The notes under the pieces were generated by a model. It did not search any database. It was not told the DNA's origin and worked only from the letters and a program-made list of their open reading frames with translations. This document shows positions 14,154 to 21,969 of a stretch of 64,000 nucleotides of DNA, one piece after another (position 1 is the stretch's first letter; each line of letters begins with the position of its first letter). The position numbers were made by a program, and so were the translations under genes. The stretch lies in the IMG/VR virus record IMGVR_UViG_3300022689_000130, positions 1 through 64,000 of that record. One strand, written 5' to 3'. The stretch is from a virus.

Positions 14154-16363
14154 ATTTCGCACCCCCCAGCATAGCAGGCTTGAGCTCCAGTCTGATCAAT
14201 ATCAACATAGGTCTTCTTGCTGAGTCCTGTTAAGAAATTAATTGGCTGCATATTTTGCTGAATCTTAGTCCACTTATGAAGCAGGAACACATCCTTCAAA
14301 CAGTATTCTGCTGTCTTCTCGTCACCATCAAAATAGTTCTTTGCAAACTTCTTGAAACGACGGACCCACTCAGCACCAAGGTCAGCTTGTTCACCACGCT
14401 GCTCATCAGGTTGCTGTGCCGCAAATGTAGCTGACCACAGATCACCAAAGCCTTTGGTTGACTCAACAATCAAGCCGCTAGCAAACATTGCTGCACGACC
14501 ATATTTGTCGACAATCTGCTGCTCAGTTAGGACCTCAGTGAATGGTGCTTGGTCGAAGTCCTTGTCGCCGCTTGCGCTAATAAAGCTGATACCTGCAAAG
14601 CTATCACGGTTATTGAACAGATACTCTTCTACCTCTTCCCACTGGTCAGGCCCAACCTGAACTGTGTTAGAAACGTTGTGACGAACTGTTGGGTCTACGC
14701 ATAGCTCTTTGTCTGTGCCATACTCAACCCAGCTATTCTGCACAAGTTTGACCTTTTCAAGTAGATTAACACCGTAAAGATCACGCTTGAATAGACTTTC
14801 TTTTGGTGCGATTACCGGGAAAGCAATCTGGTAGTCGGTGCCGTTTGTTGACCATACGCTCTCTTCAACCATGTAAGGATTGCTTGCTGCGAATAGCTGT
14901 GCAACTTCCTGGTCCTTGTTCATTTGAACGTGACGTAGGTAGCGTGGGCTGTGGTCACCGTGAATACCGCTTGATGTGCCCAGTAGAACGCTTGCGTTGC
15001 CGCTTGGCTTAACGCAGGTTGTGCGAGCTGCTGGGTTGATGTCAATAAGCTTGGCAACTTGCTTGTTAACACGCTTTACTAGCTCTGCGCCTTCACGTAG
15101 TGTATCCTCGTTGAACAGGATTTCTGGGTTGTTCATCCAACCTGTCAAGCTGACACCAATCAATGCTTCGCGGTCGAAGATTTTCTTGCTGACATCACCA
15201 AGGAATTTGAAGTCTGTGTAACCAGCTTGTAAGGTTCCTAGGATAGCACCAGCACGGCAAACCTTGAGGAATTCCTCTTTCGTCGTGCACTTCGCACCGT
15301 TGCCTTCGCTGAGGTTACAACCCTGCCAACCTGAAATCTTTGAGCCATCCTCTTCAATCCAAACAGGATACTTGCCGATTTCAACACAAGGGTTGTATGT
15401 GTGTTCAGTGCTTTCGGTGAACACAAAACCTGGCTCGCCGAACTGGCGAATACTCTTCATTATGTCAGCAAACTGCTCGCGGTCAGCTTCCTTGCGAACA
15501 ATCACTGCTGAGTTGTTTGAACGTCCACGCTGTGGGTTTTTGATATACCAATCACCAGTTTTGGCTTCAATCATTTCCTTGTCATCTGGGCTGAACAAGC
15601 AGATGGTAGCTGAACGACGAACACCGCCAGCTAGAACAGCGTCGGCGGCGTGCATACAAATATCGTAGACTTCGATTGGCTTGAGTGTGGCGCGGCCTGC
15701 AAGAACTACGCCCTGCACAAGATGTTCGATCTTGTCAAGTGCACGACGTAGGGGCTCTGGACCTGGGGCTTTGAATCCACCAGAAATCATAGCGCCTTTG
15801 GGACGGACTTTATTGAGGTCAAAGTATACGCGCCGCCCCTGATATTCTGGGTGCTTTCCACCATCTTCAAAGAAACTTGACATCAAAACATCAAGTGCTG
15901 TTGCCCAGCCTTCAATGCTATCTTCTACTTCATGGATCTTGGCTTGGCCTTTGCGTTGCACCACTTTTGGCAACTTCGCAACGTGATGTTTCTGAACTGA
16001 GAAGCCAGCACCAGCACCACATAGGAGAACGTAGAACAACTCGCCAAAGAAGGCTGGGCGGTCTGCATAACTAGAGGTACAGTTGAACATACGCATATGA
16101 TGCTTCATCAACTGCTCACCACCAAATTGTAGAGCTCGCTGAGCACCGAGGACATACTTGAGTTTGTAGAGTGCTTCTGCTTCGTCAATCAACAGGGACA
16201 GTTCTTCATTCATCTTGTCCTTGTAAAATTCACGGTGCATGTTCATCACACGCGAGACACTTTCTTCCCAGGTTTCGTATCTACCTAGTTTATCATCCCA
16301 ACGGCTATATCCTTCGTAAAATTTAGCCTCTCCCATAAGGGCGCGGGTATCGATATCTTTCAT
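14150..16363 (-). CDS. nrdJ: Class II (adenosylcobalamin) ribonucleotide reductase, monomeric RTPR type
   Basis: It reduces ribonucleotides to deoxyribonucleotides for phage DNA synthesis. Hallmarks: FNCTSSYADRPAFFGELFY (first active-site Cys), GGVRRSATICLF, the radical-site NPCVEI near residue 325, CVKPSGNASVLLGTSSGIHG, and C-terminal CYAGGCEI, the thiol pair that re-reduces the enzyme. At 737 residues with this single-chain layout it matches the Lactobacillus-type monomer. It needs B12 from the host and no oxygen. The phage glutaredoxin encoded 1.2 kb away may supply electrons. Confidence 0.92.
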   Translation of the reverse strand: MKDIDTRALMGEAKFYEGYSRWDDKLGRYETWEESVSRVMNMHREFYKDKMNEELSLLIDEAEALYKLKYVLGAQRALQFGGEQLMKHHMRMFNCTSSYADRPAFFGELFYVLLCGAGAGFSVQKHHVAKLPKVVQRKGQAKIHEVEDSIEGWATALDVLMSSFFEDGGKHPEYQGRRVYFDLNKVRPKGAMISGGFKAPGPEPLRRALDKIEHLVQGVVLAGRATLKPIEVYDICMHAADAVLAGGVRRSATICLFSPDDKEMIEAKTGDWYIKNPQRGRSNNSAVIVRKEADREQFADIMKSIRQFGEPGFVFTESTEHTYNPCVEIGKYPVWIEEDGSKISGWQGCNLSEGNGAKCTTKEEFLKVCRAGAILGTLQAGYTDFKFLGDVSKKIFDREALIGVSLTGWMNNPEILFNEDTLREGAELVKRVNKQVAKLIDINPAARTTCVKPSGNASVLLGTSSGIHGDHSPRYLRHVQMNKDQEVAQLFAASNPYMVEESVWSTNGTDYQIAFPVIAPKESLFKRDLYGVNLLEKVKLVQNSWVEYGTDKELCVDPTVRHNVSNTVQVGPDQWEEVEEYLFNNRDSFAGISFISASGDKDFDQAPFTEVLTEQQIVDKYGRAAMFASGLIVESTKGFGDLWSATFAAQQPDEQRGEQADLGAEWVRRFKKFAKNYFDGDEKTAEYCLKDVFLLHKWTKIQQNMQPINFLTGLSKKTYVDIDQTGAQACYAGGCEI

Positions 16364-16379
16364 TGCGTTCTCCTGCTTG

Positions 16380-16892
16380 TTAATATTGATTTTCTAGGAG
16401 AGCTCGTTGTATATCCCACGACTCTCTTGTTTCTAAAGAATCAACACTGGGATTGATGATTTTTCCGTGGAGTGAGTTGAGAGCATAAAGACCGCCAAAG
16501 TTGGCAATCATATATTCATCACCGTAAGTGTGATCGCGGACGCGATCTAGGGTGACCTTTACGTCTGGATCCATATAATGCATGTTATACGCCATCGCTA
16601 GGCCCCTGCTATACTTACAGCATTCACCTTGATGGATGATTTCCCAGACAGTTGGCCAAGATTCAGGATTGTATGGGTCTATAGCTACATTCACCGCTGG
16701 GGTTTGTTCCCACCAGGTGCTGATAGCTTCAAGGCAACTCATGAGAATTGCTTGATCCGCATCGCTTCCGTTAGCCTCGTAATGATTATACGAGGATTGA
16801 AGCTCAATCCTAAACTCTCTCCAACTTGCTAGACGTTCATCGGGTGAACGCAACCACAAATTTCGTAACTGACTAGTGTTCAGTTGTTCCAA
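16380..16892 (-). CDS. Phage protein of unknown function
   Basis: A 170-residue, Trp-rich, mostly helical protein (LRNLWLRSPDERLASWREF at the start). No family is recognised. The only start that covers the good coding part is TTG 16892. A TATAGT box lies exactly seven bases before it and no Shine-Dalgarno sequence is seen, but the -35 is poor. It directly precedes nrdJ in the transcript. Confidence 0.55.
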   Translation of the reverse strand: MEQLNTSQLRNLWLRSPDERLASWREFRIELQSSYNHYEANGSDADQAILMSCLEAISTWWEQTPAVNVAIDPYNPESWPTVWEIIHQGECCKYSRGLAMAYNMHYMDPDVKVTLDRVRDHTYGDEYMIANFGGLYALNSLHGKIINPSVDSLETRESWDIQRALLENQY

Positions 16893-17078
16893 AGTGTTGA
16901 CTATATTTTGTTTTCACAACGTATAGTGCGCTGATATCTTATACTAGATATAGTTGCGTCTATCCCGTCTTCAATGTTTATTTAGCTACTTGCTAAGTTT
17001 CATCATTAAAAATAGCATATATCTTATTGATTGTAAAAGGTTTTTTGTATCTGAATTAGTAACTTTAAAAACCCACAA

Positions 17079-17750
17079 TCAAAGCTGATAATATTGTGCA
17101 ACCCTACTCGCTGCCTCATTAACATAAAAGTTATACTCATCACCAGTAATTTCAAACATTTGAAATTCACAATCTCTTGAACACATAAAAATAGCAACTG
17201 TTTTTATGTCTGTTCCGAACAAATAATTGTGTGCTTCTGCGTAAAGACATCCTTGAGCAAAATAATCAGTTATCCATTCTTTCTTTTTTGGTTTGTTGGT
17301 TTGTTTGAAATCAAAAATAGCTGGTGATCCTTTCCACACTCCGGCTCCATCAGCCGTGCCAGCATAAAGTCCTGGATTATATAAAGAGACTTCTGATCCC
17401 CAAGCTTCATCTAGGTGTGATTCAATGTTTTCAACCACAGTTTCTGCCATGCGATTGGCAGTAATATTGAGCATGTTCTTACCAGGTGTCCATCCGCCCT
17501 TCAACAGCCAGTCTTCGAGAAACCCGTGCATAAGTGTCCCTACATTGGCTGCTTCTTTCGTGATACGTGCTGCTTCTTCATGCCCAACACGATTGCGCCA
17601 CTCGTTCAACTTTTCAACGGCTTCGGCTGGCTTGGTCTTATCAAGGATGGTTGTTACGCTGGGGAGAAATCCGCTCTCGGTGTCATAGAGCCGCTTTCCT
17701 TCAACGCGAGTGCGTTTTATTTCCTGGTAAGGATATCTTTCAATGATCAT
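17079..17750 (-). CDS. PD-(D/E)XK nuclease (RecB/Cas4-like phage exonuclease)
   Basis: The nuclease core is readable: GTLMHGFLEDWL (helical motif with His/Glu), YAGTADGAGVWKGSPAIFDFKQT with D, then D-x-K (FDFKQT), and a later Gln-x-x-x-Tyr-type helix (QGCLYAEAHNYLF). This is the RecB-type order. Length is 223 residues. Marine T4-like phages carry such an exonuclease, used in DNA turnover or recombination. A TAGACA/TATTAT promoter ends exactly seven bases before ATG 17750 and no Shine-Dalgarno sequence is present, so the mRNA is predicted to be leaderless. Confidence 0.78.
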   Translation of the reverse strand: MIIERYPYQEIKRTRVEGKRLYDTESGFLPSVTTILDKTKPAEAVEKLNEWRNRVGHEEAARITKEAANVGTLMHGFLEDWLLKGGWTPGKNMLNITANRMAETVVENIESHLDEAWGSEVSLYNPGLYAGTADGAGVWKGSPAIFDFKQTNKPKKKEWITDYFAQGCLYAEAHNYLFGTDIKTVAIFMCSRDCEFQMFEITGDEYNFYVNEAASRVAQYYQL

Positions 17751-17757
17751 AATCGTG

Positions 17758-17786
17758 ATAATACACTGAAATCATTGAAGTGTCTA
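17758..17786 (-). promoter_or_regulatory. Sigma70-like promoter, predicted leaderless start
   Basis: TAGACA (17786-17781), 17 bases, TATTAT (17763-17758), seven bases, ATG 17750. Confidence 0.65.
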
Positions 17787-17798
17787 GAGATTTTTACG

Positions 17799-18239
17799 TT
17801 ATCTTCTAAATGGCGAGCGCTGTCCTGGATACCAAAATTCGCCATTGAGGATATCTTCGATATATTCCTCGAGCTGCTCCTGTTTCATATCGAGTTCTTG
17901 TGACAAAATATAGTCAGCAATCATCTTACTATATTTTTGACTTTTACCCAAATGGCCCAGGTGTGCTGAGACAAGCATTCTTACATATTTCTCGTCTTGG
18001 TTGGTAAAATACTTTTGCTCATAAGCTTCATCCATAAATGCTGATTCAGCTAATTCTTTAATCTGGCCCATAGCTGCCATGATCGCTGATTGAACACCTT
18101 CTTCAACGTCATCATCTAGTCTCATACCTGGAATTTGTTCAAGCAATCCTTCAAGATGTTCTATAATATCACTTACATCATTACCTGTTGATTCTTGAAC
18201 TTTTGTTCCAGCTAGTTGTCGTAGTCTGTTAATGTCCAT
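17799..18239 (-). CDS. MDI-leader phage protein (possible internal head protein)
   Basis: The N-terminus MDINRLRQLAGTKVQEST is shared with at least five other genes nearby. A VQE site follows the leader. The remainder is helical and acidic with no known domain (146 residues). The shared leader followed by xQE/xNE/xRE sites resembles T4 capsid-targeting leaders removed by the gp21 protease, so packaging in the head is proposed. Confidence 0.6.
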   Translation of the reverse strand: MDINRLRQLAGTKVQESTGNDVSDIIEHLEGLLEQIPGMRLDDDVEEGVQSAIMAAMGQIKELAESAFMDEAYEQKYFTNQDEKYVRMLVSAHLGHLGKSQKYSKMIADYILSQELDMKQEQLEEYIEDILNGEFWYPGQRSPFRR

Positions 18240-18243
18240 TTGG

Positions 18244-18555
18244 TTACTCCGGGTTATGTGGAATGCTCGTATTCGCTTTTGGTCTTATTTCATAATCAGT
18301 ACAGCCAGCCAATACGCTATTGTTACGAAATTTCTTATCATAACGTCCGACTCGCTTAGATCTAAGCATGACACGATCGACGTATGCTCTGGCTGCTTCT
18401 TCACTATCAAACGTAGCTACCACTTGTTCATCTGTGTTTGTTTCACCAGTATAACCACCATAGCCATATTCGGGTTCGTCAGTGATTCCAACCAGCTCAT
18501 AAATCTCTCCACTTTCACGAATGCCAGAAAGTGATTTTAGTCTACCAATATCCAC
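18244..18555 (-). CDS. MDI-leader phage protein
   Basis: 103 residues starting at GTG 18555 (MDIGRLKSLSGIRESGE). The leader is followed by an IRE site. The body contains EEAARAYVDRVMLRSKRVGR and YGYGGYTGE, resembling no family. It stands in a block of four adjacent MDI-leader genes separated by only a few bases. Confidence 0.55.
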   Translation of the reverse strand: MDIGRLKSLSGIRESGEIYELVGITDEPEYGYGGYTGETNTDEQVVATFDSEEAARAYVDRVMLRSKRVGRYDKKFRNNSVLAGCTDYEIRPKANTSIPHNPE

Positions 18556-18556
18556 C

Positions 18557-18889
18557 TTACCATCCTCTACGTAGATCTGAACGACGATCCATTTCAGTGT
18601 CGCCAGCGTCTAGATCGTCGAAATAATCAGGATCTAGGTCATCGTCCTCATCTTCATCTTCGTCACCATATAGATCATCTTCACCTGTTGGTAGCTCGTT
18701 TGCGTGGGCCATGTCACGAACATCATCTTTACTCATATATTTGAGGCAAGCATCTGCGACTGTGCGTGGATCAAGAATGCCTTCATCCATCATGGTGTGT
18801 AGTGCATTGGTTACCTGACGTACGTCTTCTTCAATCTCGACCGATTCGTTGAGTATACCTGCTAGTTGTTGTAGTCTGTTAATATCCAT
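18557..18889 (-). CDS. MDI-leader phage protein with acidic tail
   Basis: 110 residues: MDINRLQQLAGILNESVEIE, with an LNE site directly after the leader, a helical domain, then a run of Asp/Glu from about residue 70 (DLYGDEDEDEDDD). Acidic tails of this sort are common in scaffold or core proteins. No known family. Confidence 0.55.
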   Translation of the reverse strand: MDINRLQQLAGILNESVEIEEDVRQVTNALHTMMDEGILDPRTVADACLKYMSKDDVRDMAHANELPTGEDDLYGDEDEDEDDDLDPDYFDDLDAGDTEMDRRSDLRRGW

Positions 18890-18904
18890 ATCTTTTCTCT
18901 CTAA

Positions 18905-19216
18905 TTACACTGATTCAACACTACCGAGCGTATCAATTGCTTCATCTGGCAAGAAAAACTCTTCTTTTTCTCCAATGAGAGTGTTATAAATCAAAATAGT
19001 CATACCACCAGCTGCTCGTACGCCAATAATATTTCCTCTATCATTTAATACAATGGTATCGGGTATTTCATTTTCTTGTGGTCCAAGAACAGGCTGGCCT
19101 CTGCGTCCTTTATTACGCTCGATCCCTGCTTCAGTGCTTGCGTCAAAACCCTCAAAAAGATTGGTTTTGTGTGTATCATTCATTCCAGAAAGTTGTCTTA
19201 ATCTATCGATATCCAT
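18905..19216 (-). CDS. MDI-leader phage protein
   Basis: About 103 residues from ATG 19216 (MDIDRLRQLSGMNDTHK), chosen over an upstream in-frame start because AGGGA precedes it and the leader matches its neighbours. An LFE site follows. The body (TIVLNDRGNIIGVRAAGGMT) looks like a small beta-sheet domain. Unknown function. Confidence 0.55.
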   Translation of the reverse strand: MDIDRLRQLSGMNDTHKTNLFEGFDASTEAGIERNKGRRGQPVLGPQENEIPDTIVLNDRGNIIGVRAAGGMTILIYNTLIGEKEEFFLPDEAIDTLGSVESV

Positions 19217-19224
19217 TAATTTCC

Positions 19225-19845
19225 CTACCAGTAAATTTCCCACTTGATAACTGATGTGTCACTGTCAGTGTTTTTCTTTGCCAGGATGCTGTAACCAAGT
19301 CCTTGAAAATGATTAACAACCTGTGACAATTCATATGATTTCTTACGATCTTCATTTACACCTAACCAAACCTGATAGTATTCAACTGATTCTGGGTTGG
19401 TTGCATCGTAGGTCTGTGCTGTTATACCAACAGTTGCATTAGCAGAATCTGCACTAACAATAAGGTTCCATCCATTCTGTGGAGTTTCGTATGTGAGGAC
19501 TAGTTGATTGCTCGCGTTTTTGCTGGCTACTAAGCCTGCTGGACCATCATCGTTTATGATTCCGATAATTTGATTTAAGTCAGAGTTTGCTGGCAATGAT
19601 ATAGTAGTGGCTGCAATTGTCAATGATTCACCCGTGACACCAACAGTTGGATTAGCTTCTGTGCCAGTAATAGTAATGACTGGTGTGCTTTCTGTCATCG
19701 TTGTACCGTTATCAACAGTAGCAGTTAGGTTTCCTAACAGCGCCTGTTCCATGATTTTACGCTGGATTGCGTCAATCTCGTTGTAAATTACAAGATCTGA
19801 TGTTGATAACTGTCGCGCCTCAGGCCCTGTTAGCTCATATGTCAT
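19225..19845 (-). CDS. Probable virion structural protein
   Basis: 206 residues. The N-terminal region is helical (LVIYNEIDAIQRKIMEQALL). The middle is Thr/Val/Asn-rich beta sequence (ITITGTEANPTVGVTGESLT), typical of phage surface or head-decorating proteins. It lies in the head-gene block and overlaps the start region of its neighbours. No homologue is named. Confidence 0.5.
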   Translation of the reverse strand: MTYELTGPEARQLSTSDLVIYNEIDAIQRKIMEQALLGNLTATVDNGTTMTESTPVITITGTEANPTVGVTGESLTIAATTISLPANSDLNQIIGIINDDGPAGLVASKNASNQLVLTYETPQNGWNLIVSADSANATVGITAQTYDATNPESVEYYQVWLGVNEDRKKSYELSQVVNHFQGLGYSILAKKNTDSDTSVIKWEIYW

Positions 19846-20180
19846 TGATCATCCCCTAGGTCTTTTGTTGCTTGGTCAGTAGCTAGATTATCGACACGGT
19901 CTTGTTCAATCTCATCTGCGTCCTGGCCTACCATTTGGTCAGCATCGCTAGTTGCAATTAAAATTTCATCTTCAGTTGCAGTACTCACAATTTCTATTGT
20001 TTGAAGTAGTTCTAGTAAGCTCTGCTTGTCAACTGCAAAACCTTGTAATTCTAAATCACGTAGCAAATTATTAGTGCCAACATTTTTGATACCTTCTGCG
20101 CTTATGGCTGTAAGCAGAGTGATTACCTCTGAACGGAGATCATCATTGTATTCACTCTCTATCAGGTCTCTTAGGCGCAT
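19842..20180 (-). CDS. MRLR-leader phage protein
   Basis: 112 residues beginning MRLRDLIESEYNDD, with an LIE site directly after the leader, then helices and an acidic tail (DADEIEQDRVDNL). The leader is nearly the same as that of the ligase-like protein at 25620-26723 (MRLRHLIEAE), pointing to a shared sorting signal. ATG overlaps the preceding stop. Confidence 0.6.
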   Translation of the reverse strand: MRLRDLIESEYNDDLRSEVITLLTAISAEGIKNVGTNNLLRDLELQGFAVDKQSLLELLQTIEIVSTATEDEILIATSDADQMVGQDADEIEQDRVDNLATDQATKDLGDDQ

Positions 20181-20923
20181 TAGATCTCGTCTTTTATCTC
20201 GCGGCCTGTTGGCTCATCACCGCCTATAGCAGTATCATCTCCAGCAAACTCATCATCAGCATCATCGTCGACACTGTCCATGTCACTCATGTCACTCATG
20301 TCATCCATGTCAGGCTCATTGCCCATGTCATCCATATCGCCACCTTCAAGGTCGTCACCGTCCATGTCGAAGTTGTCCATGTCTGTAGCTGGTTCATGGC
20401 CCTGCGCTGCGCTGATTGCATCATCATATTGGTCTTTTGCATTCTTGAGTGCGTCAACAAGACCTGCGAGTGCCATGTCTGCCGCGTCAGAATATGCTTC
20501 AGCTTCGTCTGCACCAAGTTCACTCTTCATTGCATCCACAATTGGTATTAGATCCTGCACTTGCATCTTTGCAGCATCTTCAATCATGCCCTGGATTTTG
20601 TCACTTAGTTCTTTGGCAGCAAGGATAACTTTTGCCTCTTCCATACTATCGTCATCGAGACCTTCAGCAACCATGTTAGTTAGCTCAGTCTGAATATTTG
20701 CCTCAAACCAAAGGTCGAGACTTTCTGCAATCATGCTAAGTTTGATACGTTTGTTGATATCTTTATTTTCTTCAACCATTTCGCGCGCTCTTGCAGCCAT
20801 AAGCTTTGCACGATCAGCAGTCATGTCGTCGAAATTAAGATTATAGTCATAATTTTCTTTAAGTGCTTGGGTTAACTTGTCAAGCTTTGTTGACCCGCGT
20901 GTAGTAAATTCGTTCAGAATCAT
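20180..20923 (-). CDS. Acidic core/scaffold-like head protein
   Basis: 247 residues. MILNEFTTRGSTKLDKLTQAL gives an LNE site at the extreme N-terminus. A long helical domain follows, then an Asp/Met/Gly-rich tail with repeated DDM/SDMSDMD units from about residue 180. T4 prohead core proteins are likewise helical and acidic. A late box (20948-20955) and GGAG precede the ATG. The exact T4 counterpart is not clear. Confidence 0.55.
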   Translation of the reverse strand: MILNEFTTRGSTKLDKLTQALKENYDYNLNFDDMTADRAKLMAARAREMVEENKDINKRIKLSMIAESLDLWFEANIQTELTNMVAEGLDDDSMEEAKVILAAKELSDKIQGMIEDAAKMQVQDLIPIVDAMKSELGADEAEAYSDAADMALAGLVDALKNAKDQYDDAISAAQGHEPATDMDNFDMDGDDLEGGDMDDMGNEPDMDDMSDMSDMDSVDDDADDEFAGDDTAIGGDEPTGREIKDEI

Positions 20924-20947
20924 GTCAGATCTCCGTATTGTCTGTCC

Positions 20948-20955
20948 TGTATTTA
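20948..20955 (-). promoter_or_regulatory. Late promoter for the head-protein block
   Basis: CATAAATA, 24 bases before ATG 20923. Confidence 0.55.
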
Positions 20956-20969
20956 TGCGAAACTTTGTT

Positions 20970-21593
20970 TTACAAAGCCTTTAGTAATTTGAGCTTTGCT
21001 GCGCCCAGCTTGGTTTTTGCATTTGAATATTTTGCTGTAATGACGTCGTATTGAACTTCGCTCTCATCTAGACGTGCTAAACGTTGTTTATGACTATATA
21101 TTTCCATCATAGCGCCAACATACTCTTGGTCTAGGTCAAGAATGCGTTTCACCTTTCGCTCGTCTTCAGTAAAAAGCATGTGCTTAACAACGCCCATGGC
21201 TGTTTCAAATAGTCCGAGGTCTTCGTGCACCATTTCCCCCGTTCGGTTATCAACAATATAGTAAAATGTCTTCTTGATTCCTTCTTGCATCGGTTTCTTT
21301 TCGGTTCGAATATCGTAGCGGCTGACGCTTACGCCATTATCCGTGCGTTGTGTGTTTATTGCAACACCTAGATCTGGGTTTTTCTTGCTTTCTGATACGA
21401 TCGTTTCTGAGAATACTCCTGTTGCCTCTTGCAACCTTGCTAGCACATCGTGCATTGCGGCTGTTTCTGAATTTGATGATTCGGAATTTTGTGTAAGAGT
21501 CGATTCTTCTCTGTCGTCTGTCATTTCATTTGTAGCAGCATTCATCTTGCCAAGAATCGCTGCCATTGCGTCAGTTTGATCTTGGTTTGTCAT
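20970..21593 (-). CDS. Phage protein of unknown function in the head block
   Basis: 207 residues, helical. The N-terminal third is Ser/Thr/Glu-rich and includes LARLQEATGVF with an LQE site. The C-terminal half has a coiled-coil look (MMEIYSHKQRLARLDESEV; AAKLKLLKAL). It probably belongs to the head core set. Confidence 0.5.
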   Translation of the reverse strand: MTNQDQTDAMAAILGKMNAATNEMTDDREESTLTQNSESSNSETAAMHDVLARLQEATGVFSETIVSESKKNPDLGVAINTQRTDNGVSVSRYDIRTEKKPMQEGIKKTFYYIVDNRTGEMVHEDLGLFETAMGVVKHMLFTEDERKVKRILDLDQEYVGAMMEIYSHKQRLARLDESEVQYDVITAKYSNAKTKLGAAKLKLLKAL

Positions 21594-21753
21594 TGGTTTC
21601 TTCCTCCTGATAATACATTTGGTTCATTGCTGCTAATGTCTCTAATAGAGACTGTTCGGTTAAGTCCATGCAGCTTGTACAAGGTAACCCTACGATATCG
21701 CTTCCCATGAATCTGCTACCGCACTTGGGGCAAGTCTGTTCGACCGGTATCAT
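21571..21753 (-). CDS. Small zinc-ribbon protein
   Basis: 60 residues with two Cys pairs, CPKCGSRFMG and CTSC, which fit a zinc ribbon. The C-terminal part is acidic. It overlaps the next gene by 23 bases. Function unknown; such proteins often bind nucleic acids or partner proteins. Confidence 0.6.
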   Translation of the reverse strand: MIPVEQTCPKCGSRFMGSDIVGLPCTSCMDLTEQSLLETLAAMNQMYYQEEETNDKPRSN

Positions 21754-21969
21754 TTAGAATCCTTGGTTGATGTTGCGCTTGTAGTAAATTCCGCGATCAC
21801 CGTCACTGAATCTTTGTAGAATACCTCTACTAGTTAGCACTTTGGCCATCTCTGCTTGGCGTTCATCCATCTCATCCTTGTAGGCAGTCTCGTTAATTGT
21901 GTTAAGGAAATTGTATTCCTCGCTGGATACAAAAGTTGGTATACCGCCTTTTGTTACAACAGATCTCAT
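21754..21969 (-). CDS. Small phage protein of unknown function
   Basis: About 71 residues from ATG 21969, which overlaps the stop of the 597-residue gene (TAATG). It starts MRSVVTKGGIPTFVSSEEY, and the C-terminal RFSDGDRGIYYKRN could be a strand pair. No family is recognised. Confidence 0.55.
   Translation of the reverse strand: MRSVVTKGGIPTFVSSEEYNFLNTINETAYKDEMDERQAEMAKVLTSRGILQRFSDGDRGIYYKRNINQGF

Noticed and set aside
14150-16363. Class I ribonucleotide reductase large subunit (NrdA)
   Set aside because: The sequence has the single-chain class II layout with CYAGGCEI at the end, and no NrdB-like gene is in the window.
20280-20693. Plus-strand Met/Ser-rich 137-codon frame
   Set aside because: Antisense of the Asp/Met repeats of the acidic head protein.
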